Assembly (NCBI RefSeq): GCF_947259545.1
Contig: NZ_CAMYMK010000002.1
Coordinates: forward strand, 620,001 to 684,000
DNA: 64,000 nucleotides
Origin: an uncultured Marinobacter sp.
GTDB taxonomy: Bacteria; Pseudomonadota; Gammaproteobacteria; Pseudomonadales; Oleiphilaceae
Reading direction: 5' to 3'
The position numbers and the translations under genes are program-made. A model generated the notes under the pieces. The model ran no database searches. It saw only the letters and a list, made by a program, of their open reading frames with translations, and had not been told where the DNA came from. Below, in pieces: positions 1 through 8,284 of the stretch (the stretch's first letter is position 1; each line of letters starts with the position of its first letter).

Positions 1-2107
1 CGTTGGTGAAGGTGCCGTCTTTCTCCAGGAAGGACGAGCCCGGCAGCAGCACGTGGGCGAACTTGGCGGTCTCGTTGAGGAACAGGTCCTGGACGATAAG
101 GCATTCCAGTGACTCCAGCGCGTGCTCCACGTGACGGGTGTTGGGGTCGGACTGGGCGATGTCCTCGCCCTGTACGTACAGCCCCTTGAAACTGCCATCC
201 ACCGCGGCATCCAGCATATTGGGAATGCGCAGTCCGGCCTCACGGCCGATGGATACGCCCCAGGCCCGTTCGAACGGCTCGCGCAGTTCGTCCACCGCAA
301 CGTGTTGGTAGCCCGGCAGTTCGTGGGGGAAGGAGCCCATGTCACAGGAACCCTGGACGTTGTTCTGACCCCGCAGGGGATTCACGCCCACGCCTTCCCG
401 CCCAAGGTTGCCGGTGGCCATGGCCAGGTTGGCAATGCCCATGACCATGGTGGACCCCTGGCTGTGTTCGGAGACCCCCAGGCCGTAGTAGATGGCGGCA
501 TTACGGGCCTTGCCGAAGAGTCGCGCTGCTTCCCGTACCTGTTCAGCGGATACGCCGGTGACCGCTTCGGTCGCTTCCGGGGCATGGCGCGGATCGGTGA
601 TAAAGGCCCGCCACGCGGTGTAGGTGTCCGGCTCACAACGTTGATTGATGAAGTCCTGATCTTCCAGGCCCTCGGTGACCACCACATGGGCGAGGGCGTT
701 GATCAGTGCCACATTGGTACCGGGCCGCAGCGGCAGGTGGAGCCCTTCGTCGGCATGAACCGTTCGCAGCAGATCGATGGAGCGGGGATCGGCGACGATC
801 AGTCGGGCGCCCTGACGCAGGCGGCGGCGCAACTGGGAGGCGAACACCGGATGGGCGTCGGTGGGGTTGGCGCCGATCACCAGGATCACATCCGCCTGCA
901 TCACCGAATCAAAGGTCTGGGTGCCGGCAGACTCGCCCAGGGTCATTTTCAGGCCATAACCGGTGGGGGAGTGGCAGACCCGGGCACAGGTGTCGGTGTT
1001 GTTATTGCCGAAGGCCGTACGTACCAGTTTCTGTACCAGGTAGGTTTCCTCGTTGGTGCAGCGGGAGGAGGTGATGCCTCCAATGCTGTCACGGCCATGG
1101 CGGGCCTGGATATCCCGCAGTCGACGGGCGGCGAAATCGATGGCCTCGTCCCATTCGACCGGGCGCCAGGGCTCATGGATGCTGTCGCGAATCATCGGAC
1201 TGGTAATGCGGTCCGGGTGGGTGGCGTAGCCAAAGGCAAAGCGACCCTTGACGCAGGAGTGGCCGTGGTTGGCGTGGCCGTCCTTGTGGGGCACCATGCG
1301 CACCAGATCGTTGCCTTTCATCTCGGCCCGGAACGAACAACCCACGCCGCAGTAGGCGCAGGTGGTGACCACGCTGCGATCGGGCTGACCGATCTCGATC
1401 ACGCTGTTTTCCATCAGGGTCGCGGTGGGGCAGGCCTGAACACAGGCGCCGCAGGAGACGCATTCGGAATCCACAAAGGGATCATCCTGGCTGGCGGCCA
1501 CGGTGGAATCGAAACCCCGTCCCTGGATGGTCAGTGCAAAGGTACCCTGGACTTCCTCGCAGGCCCGGACACAACGGGAACAGACAATGCATTTGCCCGG
1601 ATCAAAGCTGAAATAGGGGTTGGAGGTATCCGGTTTTGCGTCCAGGTGGTTATCGCCGTCATAGCCGTATCGCACCTCCCGTAGCCCCACCGCGCCGGCC
1701 ATGTCCTGCAGTTCGCAGTTGCCGTTGGCGGAGCAGGTCAGGCAGTCCAGGGGGTGGTCGGAGATATACAGCTCCATCACGTTACGGCGCAGGCGGGCGA
1801 GTTCCGGTGTCTGGGTCTGGACCGCCATGCCGTCTTCCACCGGCGTGGTGCAGGCGGCGGGGTAGCCTCGCCGGCCCTCGATGGCCACCATGCACAGGCG
1901 GCAGGAACCGAAGGCCTCCAGGTTATCGCTGGCACAGAGTTTGGGAATACGGTGCCCGGCCAGCGCTGCTGCCCGCATCACCGAAGTGCCGGCGGGCACG
2001 GTAACCGTGACGCCGTCGATGATCAGCTGTACCTCGGTGTCCGATGCGACTGGCGGAGTGCCAAGATCAATGTCGGCTGCGTGTGCGGGATCGTAATATT
2101 GCAGCAT
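1..2107 (-). CDS. fdsA: NAD-dependent formate dehydrogenase, alpha (catalytic) subunit, 3' part cut off
   Basis: Catalytic subunit that oxidises formate to CO2 at a bis-MGD Mo or W centre and passes electrons to the NADH-forming FdsBG module. The 702 codons in the window show, in order: an N-terminal [2Fe-2S] domain (cysteines near residues 58-86), a second cluster motif CLTCSANGNC near 121, a two-cluster ferredoxin domain with CVSCGACVQACP near 210, a [4Fe-4S] motif CAYCGVGC near 250, and the active-site stretch CARVCHSPTGYG with Cys378 as the metal ligand where E. coli FdhF has selenocysteine. Family members have about 950 residues, so roughly 250 C-terminal residues lie left of base 1. The ATG at 2107 follows fdsB by 2 bp. 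The order G-B-A matches the Cupriavidus fds operon; fdsC and fdsD would be expected beyond the edge. Cytoplasmic. Confidence 0.95.
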   Translation of the reverse strand, partial: MLQYYDPAHAADIDLGTPPVASDTEVQLIIDGVTVTVPAGTSVMRAAALAGHRIPKLCASDNLEAFGSCRLCMVAIEGRRGYPAACTTPVEDGMAVQTQTPELARLRRNVMELYISDHPLDCLTCSANGNCELQDMAGAVGLREVRYGYDGDNHLDAKPDTSNPYFSFDPGKCIVCSRCVRACEEVQGTFALTIQGRGFDSTVAASQDDPFVDSECVSCGACVQACPTATLMENSVIEIGQPDRSVVTTCAYCGVGCSFRAEMKGNDLVRMVPHKDGHANHGHSCVKGRFAFGYATHPDRITSPMIRDSIHEPWRPVEWDEAIDFAARRLRDIQARHGRDSIGGITSSRCTNEETYLVQKLVRTAFGNNNTDTCARVCHSPTGYGLKMTLGESAGTQTFDSVMQADVILVIGANPTDAHPVFASQLRRRLRQGARLIVADPRSIDLLRTVHADEGLHLPLRPGTNVALINALAHVVVTEGLEDQDFINQRCEPDTYTAWRAFITDPRHAPEATEAVTGVSAEQVREAARLFGKARNAAIYYGLGVSEHSQGSTMVMGIANLAMATGNLGREGVGVNPLRGQNNVQGSCDMGSFPHELPGYQHVAVDELREPFERAWGVSIGREAGLRIPNMLDAAVDGSFKGLYVQGEDIAQSDPNTRHVEHALESLECLIVQDLFLNETAKFAHVLLPGSSFLEKDGTFTN

Positions 2108-2109
2108 GG

Positions 2110-3690
2110 TCAGGCTCCCTCGTTGCCCGTTGCTGGCCGGGCAAAATCGTCCGGGAAATATTGCAGGGCGCTGCGTACCGGGTTCGGGGTCATGCCGCCC
2201 ATGGCGCAGAGTGAACCCATTTCCATGGTGTCACAGAGATCCTGCAGCAGGGTGAGGTTATCGGTGCGGTCCTGGTTGGCAATGATGCGGTCGATCACTT
2301 CCACGCCGCGCACGGCACCGATACGGCAGGGTGTGCATTTGCCGCAGGATTCCACCCAGCAGAACTCCATGGCGAAGCGGGCCTGTTGCGCCATATCCAC
2401 GCTGTCGTCAAAGGCCACAATACCGCCGTGGCCAACCATGCCGCCGGCATCGGCCAATGCCTCATAGTCCATCGGCGCGTCCCAGTGACTCTCCGGCAGG
2501 TAGGCGCCGAGCGGTCCGCCGACCTGCACGGCTCGTAGCGGGCGACCCGATTCGGTGCCACCGCCAAAATCGTACAGCAGGCTTCGCAGGGTAACGCCAA
2601 ACGCCAGTTCCACCAGTCCGCCCCGAGCCAGGTTGCCCGCCAGTTGGAAGGGCTGGGTTCCCCGCGAGCGGCCCATGCCGAAATCAGCATAAGCCTGCCC
2701 ACCTTCGGCCAGGATGTAGGGTACGGCCGCCAGGGTCAGTACGTTGTTGACCACCGTGGGCTGGTCGAAAGCGCCGTGGTGGGCTGGCAGTGGTGGTTTG
2801 GCCCGGACCATGCCTCGCTTGCCTTCGAGGCTGTTGAGCATGGCGGTTTCCTCGCCACAGATGTAGGCCTCGGCACCCAGGCGGAGGTACAGGTTAAAGG
2901 TCCGGCTACTGCCGAGCAGGTTGTTGCCAAGATAGCCCTCGGCTTCTGCCCGGGCGATGGCGTCGGTGAGTATTCGGTGGGCATTGGGGTATTCCGAGCG
3001 CAGGTAGATAAACCCGGTGTCGGCGCCCACGGCCAGTCCGGCAATCACCATGCCTTCAATCAGGAGGTAGGGATCGCCTTCCATCAGCAGCCGGTCGGCG
3101 AAGGTGCCGGAATCGCCCTCATCGGCATTGCAGACAATGAATTTGTGGCCGCTCCAGGGCTGTCCCGGCCGCTCCGGGTCGGCTTCCAGTACGGTGCGCC
3201 ATTTGCGTCCGGCGGGAAACGCTGCGCCACCCCGACCGCGCAATCCAGAGCACTCTACCTCATCCACAATCTGTGAAGCCCCGACTGTCAGCGCCCGTTC
3301 CAGGCCCCGGAAGCCGCCGTGATTGCGATAGTCGGTTATCGATAGCGGATCGGTGATGCCCACGCGGGCGAAGGTCAGCCGTTGCTGATTCTGGAGGTAG
3401 GGTATGGCCTCTGTGTAGCCCTGGCAGAGGGGATGGCTTCCGCCACCGTCGAGCATTCCCTGGTCCAGCAGATCGGGAATGTCGTCCGATGTGACCGGGC
3501 CATAGGCCACGCGACCCTCAGAGGTGTCCACCTCAATCAGTGGCTCCAGCCAGAACAGTCCGCGGGAGCCGTTGCGTACCAGTTGGGCGGACAGGCCTCG
3601 ATGCTGGATTTCCTGCTCGAGTCGATCCGCTACGGCATCCGCACCCAGTGACAGGGCAGTGGTGTCCCGGGGCACATAAACATTGATCAT
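2110..3690 (-). CDS. fdsB: NAD-dependent formate dehydrogenase, beta subunit (NuoF-like diaphorase)
   Basis: Flavoprotein subunit that transfers electrons from the alpha subunit through FMN to NAD+. It is 526 residues, the usual FdsB length. Residues 1-95 form a thioredoxin-like extension as in FdsB/HoxF. GLRGRGGAAFPAGRKW (about 150-165) and CNADEGDSG (about 187) are the FMN and NADH binding segments of the NuoF fold, and GAEAYICGEETA follows near 275. The C-terminal [4Fe-4S] site is CGKCTPCRIG (about 447) plus a later Cys in GSLCAMGG. Its ATG overlaps the fdsG stop as ATGA, so translation is coupled. Assignment is firm from motifs and operon order. Confidence 0.95.
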   Translation of the reverse strand: MINVYVPRDTTALSLGADAVADRLEQEIQHRGLSAQLVRNGSRGLFWLEPLIEVDTSEGRVAYGPVTSDDIPDLLDQGMLDGGGSHPLCQGYTEAIPYLQNQQRLTFARVGITDPLSITDYRNHGGFRGLERALTVGASQIVDEVECSGLRGRGGAAFPAGRKWRTVLEADPERPGQPWSGHKFIVCNADEGDSGTFADRLLMEGDPYLLIEGMVIAGLAVGADTGFIYLRSEYPNAHRILTDAIARAEAEGYLGNNLLGSSRTFNLYLRLGAEAYICGEETAMLNSLEGKRGMVRAKPPLPAHHGAFDQPTVVNNVLTLAAVPYILAEGGQAYADFGMGRSRGTQPFQLAGNLARGGLVELAFGVTLRSLLYDFGGGTESGRPLRAVQVGGPLGAYLPESHWDAPMDYEALADAGGMVGHGGIVAFDDSVDMAQQARFAMEFCWVESCGKCTPCRIGAVRGVEVIDRIIANQDRTDNLTLLQDLCDTMEMGSLCAMGGMTPNPVRSALQYFPDDFARPATGNEGA

Positions 3691-4229
3691 TGGGCCTCCC
3701 GCTTGTTGTCACTGGTTTCGGGGGGCAATGGCTGAGACTTGAACCGCAGGGGCTCTCGGGTAAGGTCGTCCAGCAAGCGGTCCATGGCTGCCGGGTCTAC
3801 CCGGCCGAGAATCCGGTCACCAATGCGAACACTGGGGCCTGTGGCGCAGTTGCCGAGGCAGTACACTGGCTCCAGGGTTATCTCACCATCCGCCGTGGTC
3901 TGGTGAAAATCCACCCCCAGCCGTTGCCTGGTATGGTCGACCAGTTGTCGGCTGCCCCGCGCCTGGCAGGCTTCTGCACAGCAAACCTGCAGGACGTTGC
4001 GACCGCAGGGTTGGGAGCGGAAACCATGGTAGAAACTGATGACGCCGTGAACCTCAGCGCGGCTCAGCGCCAGGGATTCGGCAATGGCTGGCACGGCACT
4101 GGGGGGAATGTAGCCGAAGGTCTGCTGGATTGCATGCAACAGCGGCAGGAGCGCGCCTGGCAGGTGCTGGTGTTGCTCAATCAGTTGCATTATGCGGTCA
4201 TGCTGATCGATGTGGCTCGGTGCCTGCAT
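3687..4229 (-). CDS. fdsG: NAD-dependent formate dehydrogenase, gamma subunit (NuoE-like)
   Basis: Small [2Fe-2S] electron-transfer subunit of the FdsGBA complex, 180 residues. The thioredoxin-fold ferredoxin motif of the NuoE/HoxE family is visible as CCAEACQA (about residue 83) and YCLGNCATGPS (about residue 122), giving the four cluster cysteines. A GGGAGG ribosome site six bases before the ATG supports the start. It is the first fds gene and lies 40 bp after the GlxA-type regulator gene on the same strand, so it may share a transcript with it. It overlaps fdsB by four bases. Confidence 0.94.
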   Translation of the reverse strand: MQAPSHIDQHDRIMQLIEQHQHLPGALLPLLHAIQQTFGYIPPSAVPAIAESLALSRAEVHGVISFYHGFRSQPCGRNVLQVCCAEACQARGSRQLVDHTRQRLGVDFHQTTADGEITLEPVYCLGNCATGPSVRIGDRILGRVDPAAMDRLLDDLTREPLRFKSQPLPPETSDNKREAQ

Positions 4230-4269
4230 TCGACGCCTCCCGCTGCCTGGGCAGCGTTCATGGGAACGG

Positions 4270-5406
4270 TCAGTTGATGGCCCCGGATGACCCTGAAGGT
4301 GGATTCTCCGGGCTGAAAATGCCGTAAGTCGGCTCCACCCGCGCGCGGTACAGGGCCATAATCGAGGATGAGGGCAGGCTCTGCATGGTGTCGGTTATGG
4401 CAGTGCCAGCGGTTGCCGGGGGTGCAGTCTCCATTCGTTCATGCTTCGGGGCACGTCCCATGAGTTTGCGGTAGCAGCGGCTGAAATGGGTTGCGGATAC
4501 AAACCCGCACATGGATGCGATTTCGACGATCGAACAGGATGTCTGTTTCAGCAGCCGGCGGGCCCGATTGAGTCGAATCCGCAGGTAGTACCGTGAGGGT
4601 GTGCATCCCAGATGTTTCAGGAACAGCCGCTCTAGCTGGCGGCGGGAGATGCCGGCCAGGCTCGCCAGTTCCTGCAATTCGATAGGCTCCTCGATGTTGG
4701 CTTCCATTAGCTGGGCGGCCTCGGCGAGTTTGGGCTGTGCGCAGGCCAGCTTGGGAAGCATGGGCACGGGCTGCTGCTCCTGCTCTTCACGTACCCGGTC
4801 ACAGACAAACATGTGGGATACTGCATTGCTGAGTTCCTGGCCATGGCGACGTGCCAGAAAACTGAGCATCATATGCATGGGTACGGTGCCGCCGGTGCAG
4901 GTAATCCGTTCACGCTGGACGGTAAACAGGTGATTGTTGGTTTGAACCCGGGGGAATCGTTCCTGTATGGCTTCCAGGCATTCCCAGTGGGCACTGCAGG
5001 AATGGCCATCGAGCAGGCCGGCACTGGCCAGGACATAGGCTCCGGTGCATACCGCCCCCAGCAGGACATGTCGGCGGGACAGCTGTTTCAGCCAGCTGAC
5101 TTCCTTCGGCGAGAAGCTGCGGGTGACATCCACGCCGGCTACGACAATGACCAGATCGAAATCAGGTGCGTCGTGTATGGACGCATCCGGCAACATGGTA
5201 ATGCCGTCACTGGCCCGGGCAGCTTGGCCCTCCGCGGTCAGCAGCTTCCAGGAATAGAGTTCGGCGCCGGCCAGCTGGTTGGCCATTCTCAAAGGCTCAA
5301 CGGCCGTGGCCAAGGCGATCAGGGTGAAGTTATCAATAAGCAGGAAACCGACCCGATAAGGCGCCTGAGCTGGCTTGACTGTGTGCGAGTCCGTACCTGT
5401 GGCCAC
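4270..5406 (-). CDS. GlxA-type transcriptional regulator (DJ-1/PfpI-like domain plus AraC HTH)
   Basis: A 378-residue transcription factor with an N-terminal class-I glutamine amidotransferase-like sensor domain (about 17-195, with a cysteine elbow GAVCTGAYVLA at Cys120) and a C-terminal AraC double helix-turn-helix (about 255-345). This is the architecture of GbdR, CdhR and SouR, which control glycine betaine, carnitine and sarcosine catabolism in pseudomonads. The start is a GTG with GAGGAG eight bases upstream. It lies between a dimethylglycine/sarcosine dehydrogenase-like gene and fdsGBA, all on the minus strand. I infer that it activates one or both in response to an N-methylated amine. 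Family assignment is firm; effector and targets are inference. Confidence 0.85.
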   Translation of the reverse strand: MATGTDSHTVKPAQAPYRVGFLLIDNFTLIALATAVEPLRMANQLAGAELYSWKLLTAEGQAARASDGITMLPDASIHDAPDFDLVIVVAGVDVTRSFSPKEVSWLKQLSRRHVLLGAVCTGAYVLASAGLLDGHSCSAHWECLEAIQERFPRVQTNNHLFTVQRERITCTGGTVPMHMMLSFLARRHGQELSNAVSHMFVCDRVREEQEQQPVPMLPKLACAQPKLAEAAQLMEANIEEPIELQELASLAGISRRQLERLFLKHLGCTPSRYYLRIRLNRARRLLKQTSCSIVEIASMCGFVSATHFSRCYRKLMGRAPKHERMETAPPATAGTAITDTMQSLPSSSIMALYRARVEPTYGIFSPENPPSGSSGAIN

Positions 5407-5509
5407 TGTGTTTTCTCCTCGCCTTGAACCTGAACATTACCTACTGTCATTAGACCGTGCAATTAATGATCAGTTCCGGCTCAATTCCATTTTACGGCGT
5501 GGTATCGGT

Positions 5510-5540
5510 AGCGAGTGGTCCACAACCGACACCACTCGCT
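5510..5540. promoter_or_regulatory. Inverted repeat upstream of the GlxA-type regulator gene
   Basis: Perfect 10-bp arms (AGCGAGTGGT at 5510-5519 and its complement at 5531-5540) separated by 11 bp. It sits in the 202-bp gap between the flavoprotein gene and the regulator gene, about 105 bp before the GTG. There is no T-run on either side, so it could be an operator for the regulator as well as a weak transcript end for the upstream gene. A shorter repeat (GCGAC, 6-bp gap, GTCGC) lies at about 5559-5574. Confidence 0.45.
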
Positions 5541-5608
5541 CCCGAATGTTCCATATGCGACGTTTCTGTCGCGTCTTGCCCGGTCAATTGCGCTTCCACA
5601 ATACCTCT

Positions 5609-8179
5609 TCAGGTTTTCACCCGTTCGTTGTCCGGATCAAACAGTGCCCGGTAACCCACCGCTTCAATTCGGATGGGGTAATGCTCCTGGAAGTATTCCA
5701 GAGTGAGTTCCCGGCCCTCCTGTGCGTAGTCAGCCGGGATGTAACCCAGCAGGATGATCTTGCCTACCGAGGGGCCCCAAACAGCACTGGTGTTGTAGGA
5801 GCGACGCCCCTGGCTGTCAACCAGCACCTCGCCGGTTTGCGGATCCAGAATGGGCCACTGACCTACCGGATAGCGCAGTACGCCATTGGCATCACGGTGC
5901 TCCAGCATAGTCATGGTGCACAGATAGGCGGCCTGCTGTGGCAGTGCCCGTTGTTCCAGGTAGGCGGCCTTGCCATGGAAGTCCGCTTCCTTGACCTTGG
6001 GGCGCGCCAGCCCGGCCTCGTACAGGTTGTATTCCACCTCCAGATCCACGTTCTGCAGTCGCAGGCTCTTCTCCAGGCGGCGGGTATTGGCGTAGGTCTC
6101 GATACCAACCGGTGTGACGCCTGCTTCGTAGAGCAGGTCCCAGATCTTCAGGCCATAGCTGAACGGGAAGTAGAGTTCCCAGCCCAGCTCACCGACATAG
6201 GAGATCCGGAAGGCCCAGACCGGCACGCCCTGCACATTCAGTTCCCGGGCGGTGGCAAAGGGGAAGTTCTCGTGGGACAGCTCGTCCGGATTGCTGACCA
6301 GTTTCGCCAGGGTCTCCCGCGCTTTCGGCCCCCACAGCCCAAGAGTGGCCAGTTCATCGGTGCGATCCTGAATGCGAACATTGTCCAGGCCTTTTGCCCG
6401 GGCCATACGGGTGATCCAGCAATAGTCCCGGTGGCCGGTATCTCCGCCACAGATCACCCGGTAGTCGTTGCCGCCCCGGCGGATGATGGTGAGGTCGGAG
6501 CGTATGCCGCCCCGGTCATCGAGGAAATGGGTGTAGACCCCTTTGCCATGGGGCGTGGTGCCACCCACCTTGGCCACGGAAAGGTACTCCAGCAGGGCCT
6601 CGGCATCGTCGCCGGAGATGTCGAAGATGGCGAAGTGGGACAGGTTGATCATGCCCACGGATTCGCTCATCTCCAGTTGTTCGGCGTTGGAGACTTCCCA
6701 GAAATGCCGGGCATCCCATTCGTGTTCCCGCACTGGTATGTGGTCCCGGTACTTCTCCAGTAGCGTTGCCTCGTTGGCGGCATAGCCATGGGCCCGTTCC
6801 CAGCCGGCCGCCTCCATGAAATAGCCGCCCAGTTCCACTTCCCGCAGATAGAAGGGACTGGTGCGCATCTGCCGGCCGGTGAGGTAGGGCTCCCGGGGAT
6901 GGATCGCCGGGGTGTAGATTTTCTTCGCGGTCTCGTAGCAGCGGTTGTACACATAGTCCGGTGTTTTCTGCAGCGGATAATGTCGGGCGATATCGACGCT
7001 GTGTGGGTCCATGTCCGGCCGGCCGTCGGTCATCCAGTCCGCCAGAAGCTTGCCGGCGCCGGGGCCATCCTTGACCCAGACCGCCTCACCGAACCACAGG
7101 TTGCGCACCTCGGGAGATTCACCCATCAGTGAGCCGCCATCGGGTGTGACGGAGAGCAGTCCGTTGAAGGAGTGTTTCTCCTCCCAGCCCAGTTCACCGA
7201 GGATGGGAGTCATCTCGATGGCTTTTTCGTACGCATCCATGACCTGATCCAGCGACAGGTCCCGCATGGACGGAGACATCCGCGCATCTTCCGGCTCTGC
7301 GATGGCACCGGGATACACCAGGCGCGGATTGTCCGCTTCGTAGTAGCCCCACTCAATGTGACCACCCTCGGTGGTGGTTGGATCGCCCGTGTCTCGCACA
7401 TAGGCGGAATTGCCCTGGTCGCGGAAGAGCGGGTAGACGATCTGTTTGCCGGTACCGTTCAGTGCCTCGTAGGGGCCGAAGAACAGCAGCGGGTGTTCCA
7501 ATGGCATCAGCGGCAGCGGGGACGAGGCGGTGTTGGCCATTAACGGTCCCCAGATGCCCATGGAAAGCACCACGTATTCGGTTTCGATGTAGCCCTTATG
7601 AGTTTCCACACCGCATACCTGGCCGTCCCGGACATCAATGCGGATCGCGGGGGTGTAGGGGAACGCCTGTAATTTGCCGGTGGCAATAGCTTCTTCCACC
7701 AGGTCGCCGGCCACTTTCTGGGACCGGGGCACGACCAGCCCGGCATCCGGGTCCCACATGGCTCCCTGGATGCAGTTCTCATCCACCAGCGGGAACAGTT
7801 CCTTGGCCTGTTTCGGTGAAATCATGCTGACGTTGGTGCCAAAAGCCTTGCCAGAACCTACCTTGCGACGCAGTTCGTCCATGCGCTCGTCGTCATCAAT
7901 GCGTGCCACTTCCATACCGCCGCATCTCTCGTAGTTCCCGCGCTTTTCGTAAAACGCCTGGCTGTACTTGGTGGTGTAGATGTTGAGCTTGTCGTGGGAC
8001 GTGGTGAAGCAGAAATCCGAGGCGTGGGAGGTGGAGCCGATATCCGTGGGAATGGCGGACTTCTCCAGTCCGACGATGTTGTCCCATCCCCGTTCGATCA
8101 GGTGGTGGGCGACCGAGGCGCCAACGATTCCTCCCTGCCCAATGATCACCACTTTTGCGCTTTTCGGTAGTTGTGCCAT
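5609..8179 (-). CDS. Dimethylglycine/sarcosine dehydrogenase-like flavoprotein (FAD oxidoreductase plus GcvT domain)
   Basis: An 856-residue two-domain enzyme. The N-terminal half is a DAO-family FAD domain (dinucleotide fold VVIIGQGGIVGASV near residue 10; GSTSHASDF aligns with the GSTWHAAG segment of dimethylglycine dehydrogenase, including its histidine). The C-terminal half (about 440-850) is an aminomethyltransferase, GcvT-like, tetrahydrofolate-binding domain. Such enzymes oxidatively remove an N-methyl group and hand it over as 5,10-methylene-tetrahydrofolate. The frame stays open 264 codons upstream, but that part overlaps the divergent ClC gene; MAQLPKSAKVV at 8179 begins just before the FAD fold. 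The exact substrate (dimethylglycine, sarcosine or another methylamine) cannot be read from sequence. The neighbouring formate dehydrogenase fits disposal of the methyl carbon. Confidence 0.85.
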   Translation of the reverse strand: MAQLPKSAKVVIIGQGGIVGASVAHHLIERGWDNIVGLEKSAIPTDIGSTSHASDFCFTTSHDKLNIYTTKYSQAFYEKRGNYERCGGMEVARIDDDERMDELRRKVGSGKAFGTNVSMISPKQAKELFPLVDENCIQGAMWDPDAGLVVPRSQKVAGDLVEEAIATGKLQAFPYTPAIRIDVRDGQVCGVETHKGYIETEYVVLSMGIWGPLMANTASSPLPLMPLEHPLLFFGPYEALNGTGKQIVYPLFRDQGNSAYVRDTGDPTTTEGGHIEWGYYEADNPRLVYPGAIAEPEDARMSPSMRDLSLDQVMDAYEKAIEMTPILGELGWEEKHSFNGLLSVTPDGGSLMGESPEVRNLWFGEAVWVKDGPGAGKLLADWMTDGRPDMDPHSVDIARHYPLQKTPDYVYNRCYETAKKIYTPAIHPREPYLTGRQMRTSPFYLREVELGGYFMEAAGWERAHGYAANEATLLEKYRDHIPVREHEWDARHFWEVSNAEQLEMSESVGMINLSHFAIFDISGDDAEALLEYLSVAKVGGTTPHGKGVYTHFLDDRGGIRSDLTIIRRGGNDYRVICGGDTGHRDYCWITRMARAKGLDNVRIQDRTDELATLGLWGPKARETLAKLVSNPDELSHENFPFATARELNVQGVPVWAFRISYVGELGWELYFPFSYGLKIWDLLYEAGVTPVGIETYANTRRLEKSLRLQNVDLEVEYNLYEAGLARPKVKEADFHGKAAYLEQRALPQQAAYLCTMTMLEHRDANGVLRYPVGQWPILDPQTGEVLVDSQGRRSYNTSAVWGPSVGKIILLGYIPADYAQEGRELTLEYFQEHYPIRIEAVGYRALFDPDNERVKT

Positions 8180-8209
8180 TTCGATTGCCCCTTCCGCACA
8201 CGGCTTTGT

Positions 8210-8248
8210 TTCAATGTGGCCCCGATTCCGGGAGGTTGCTACATTGAA
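8210..8248. promoter_or_regulatory. Inverted repeat in the divergent promoter between flavoprotein and ClC genes
   Basis: Arms of 11 bp (TTCAATGTGGC at 8210-8220 and GCTACATTGAA at 8238-8248, one mismatch) with a 17-bp spacer. It lies in the 105-bp space between two divergent start codons, where a regulator could control both. No transcription-factor family is recognised. Confidence 0.4.
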
Positions 8249-8284
8249 TACGACATACATAAGTCCAAAAACGGCACAGGGATC

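Noticed and set aside
122..1684. Long plus-strand open frame of 520 codons opposite fdsA
   Set aside because: It is the antisense of clear formate dehydrogenase motifs; open only because of high GC third positions, with no ribosome site or family pattern.
5375..6763. Plus-strand open frame of 462 codons
   Set aside because: Antisense of the GcvT half of the flavoprotein gene; composition is that of a reversed gene.
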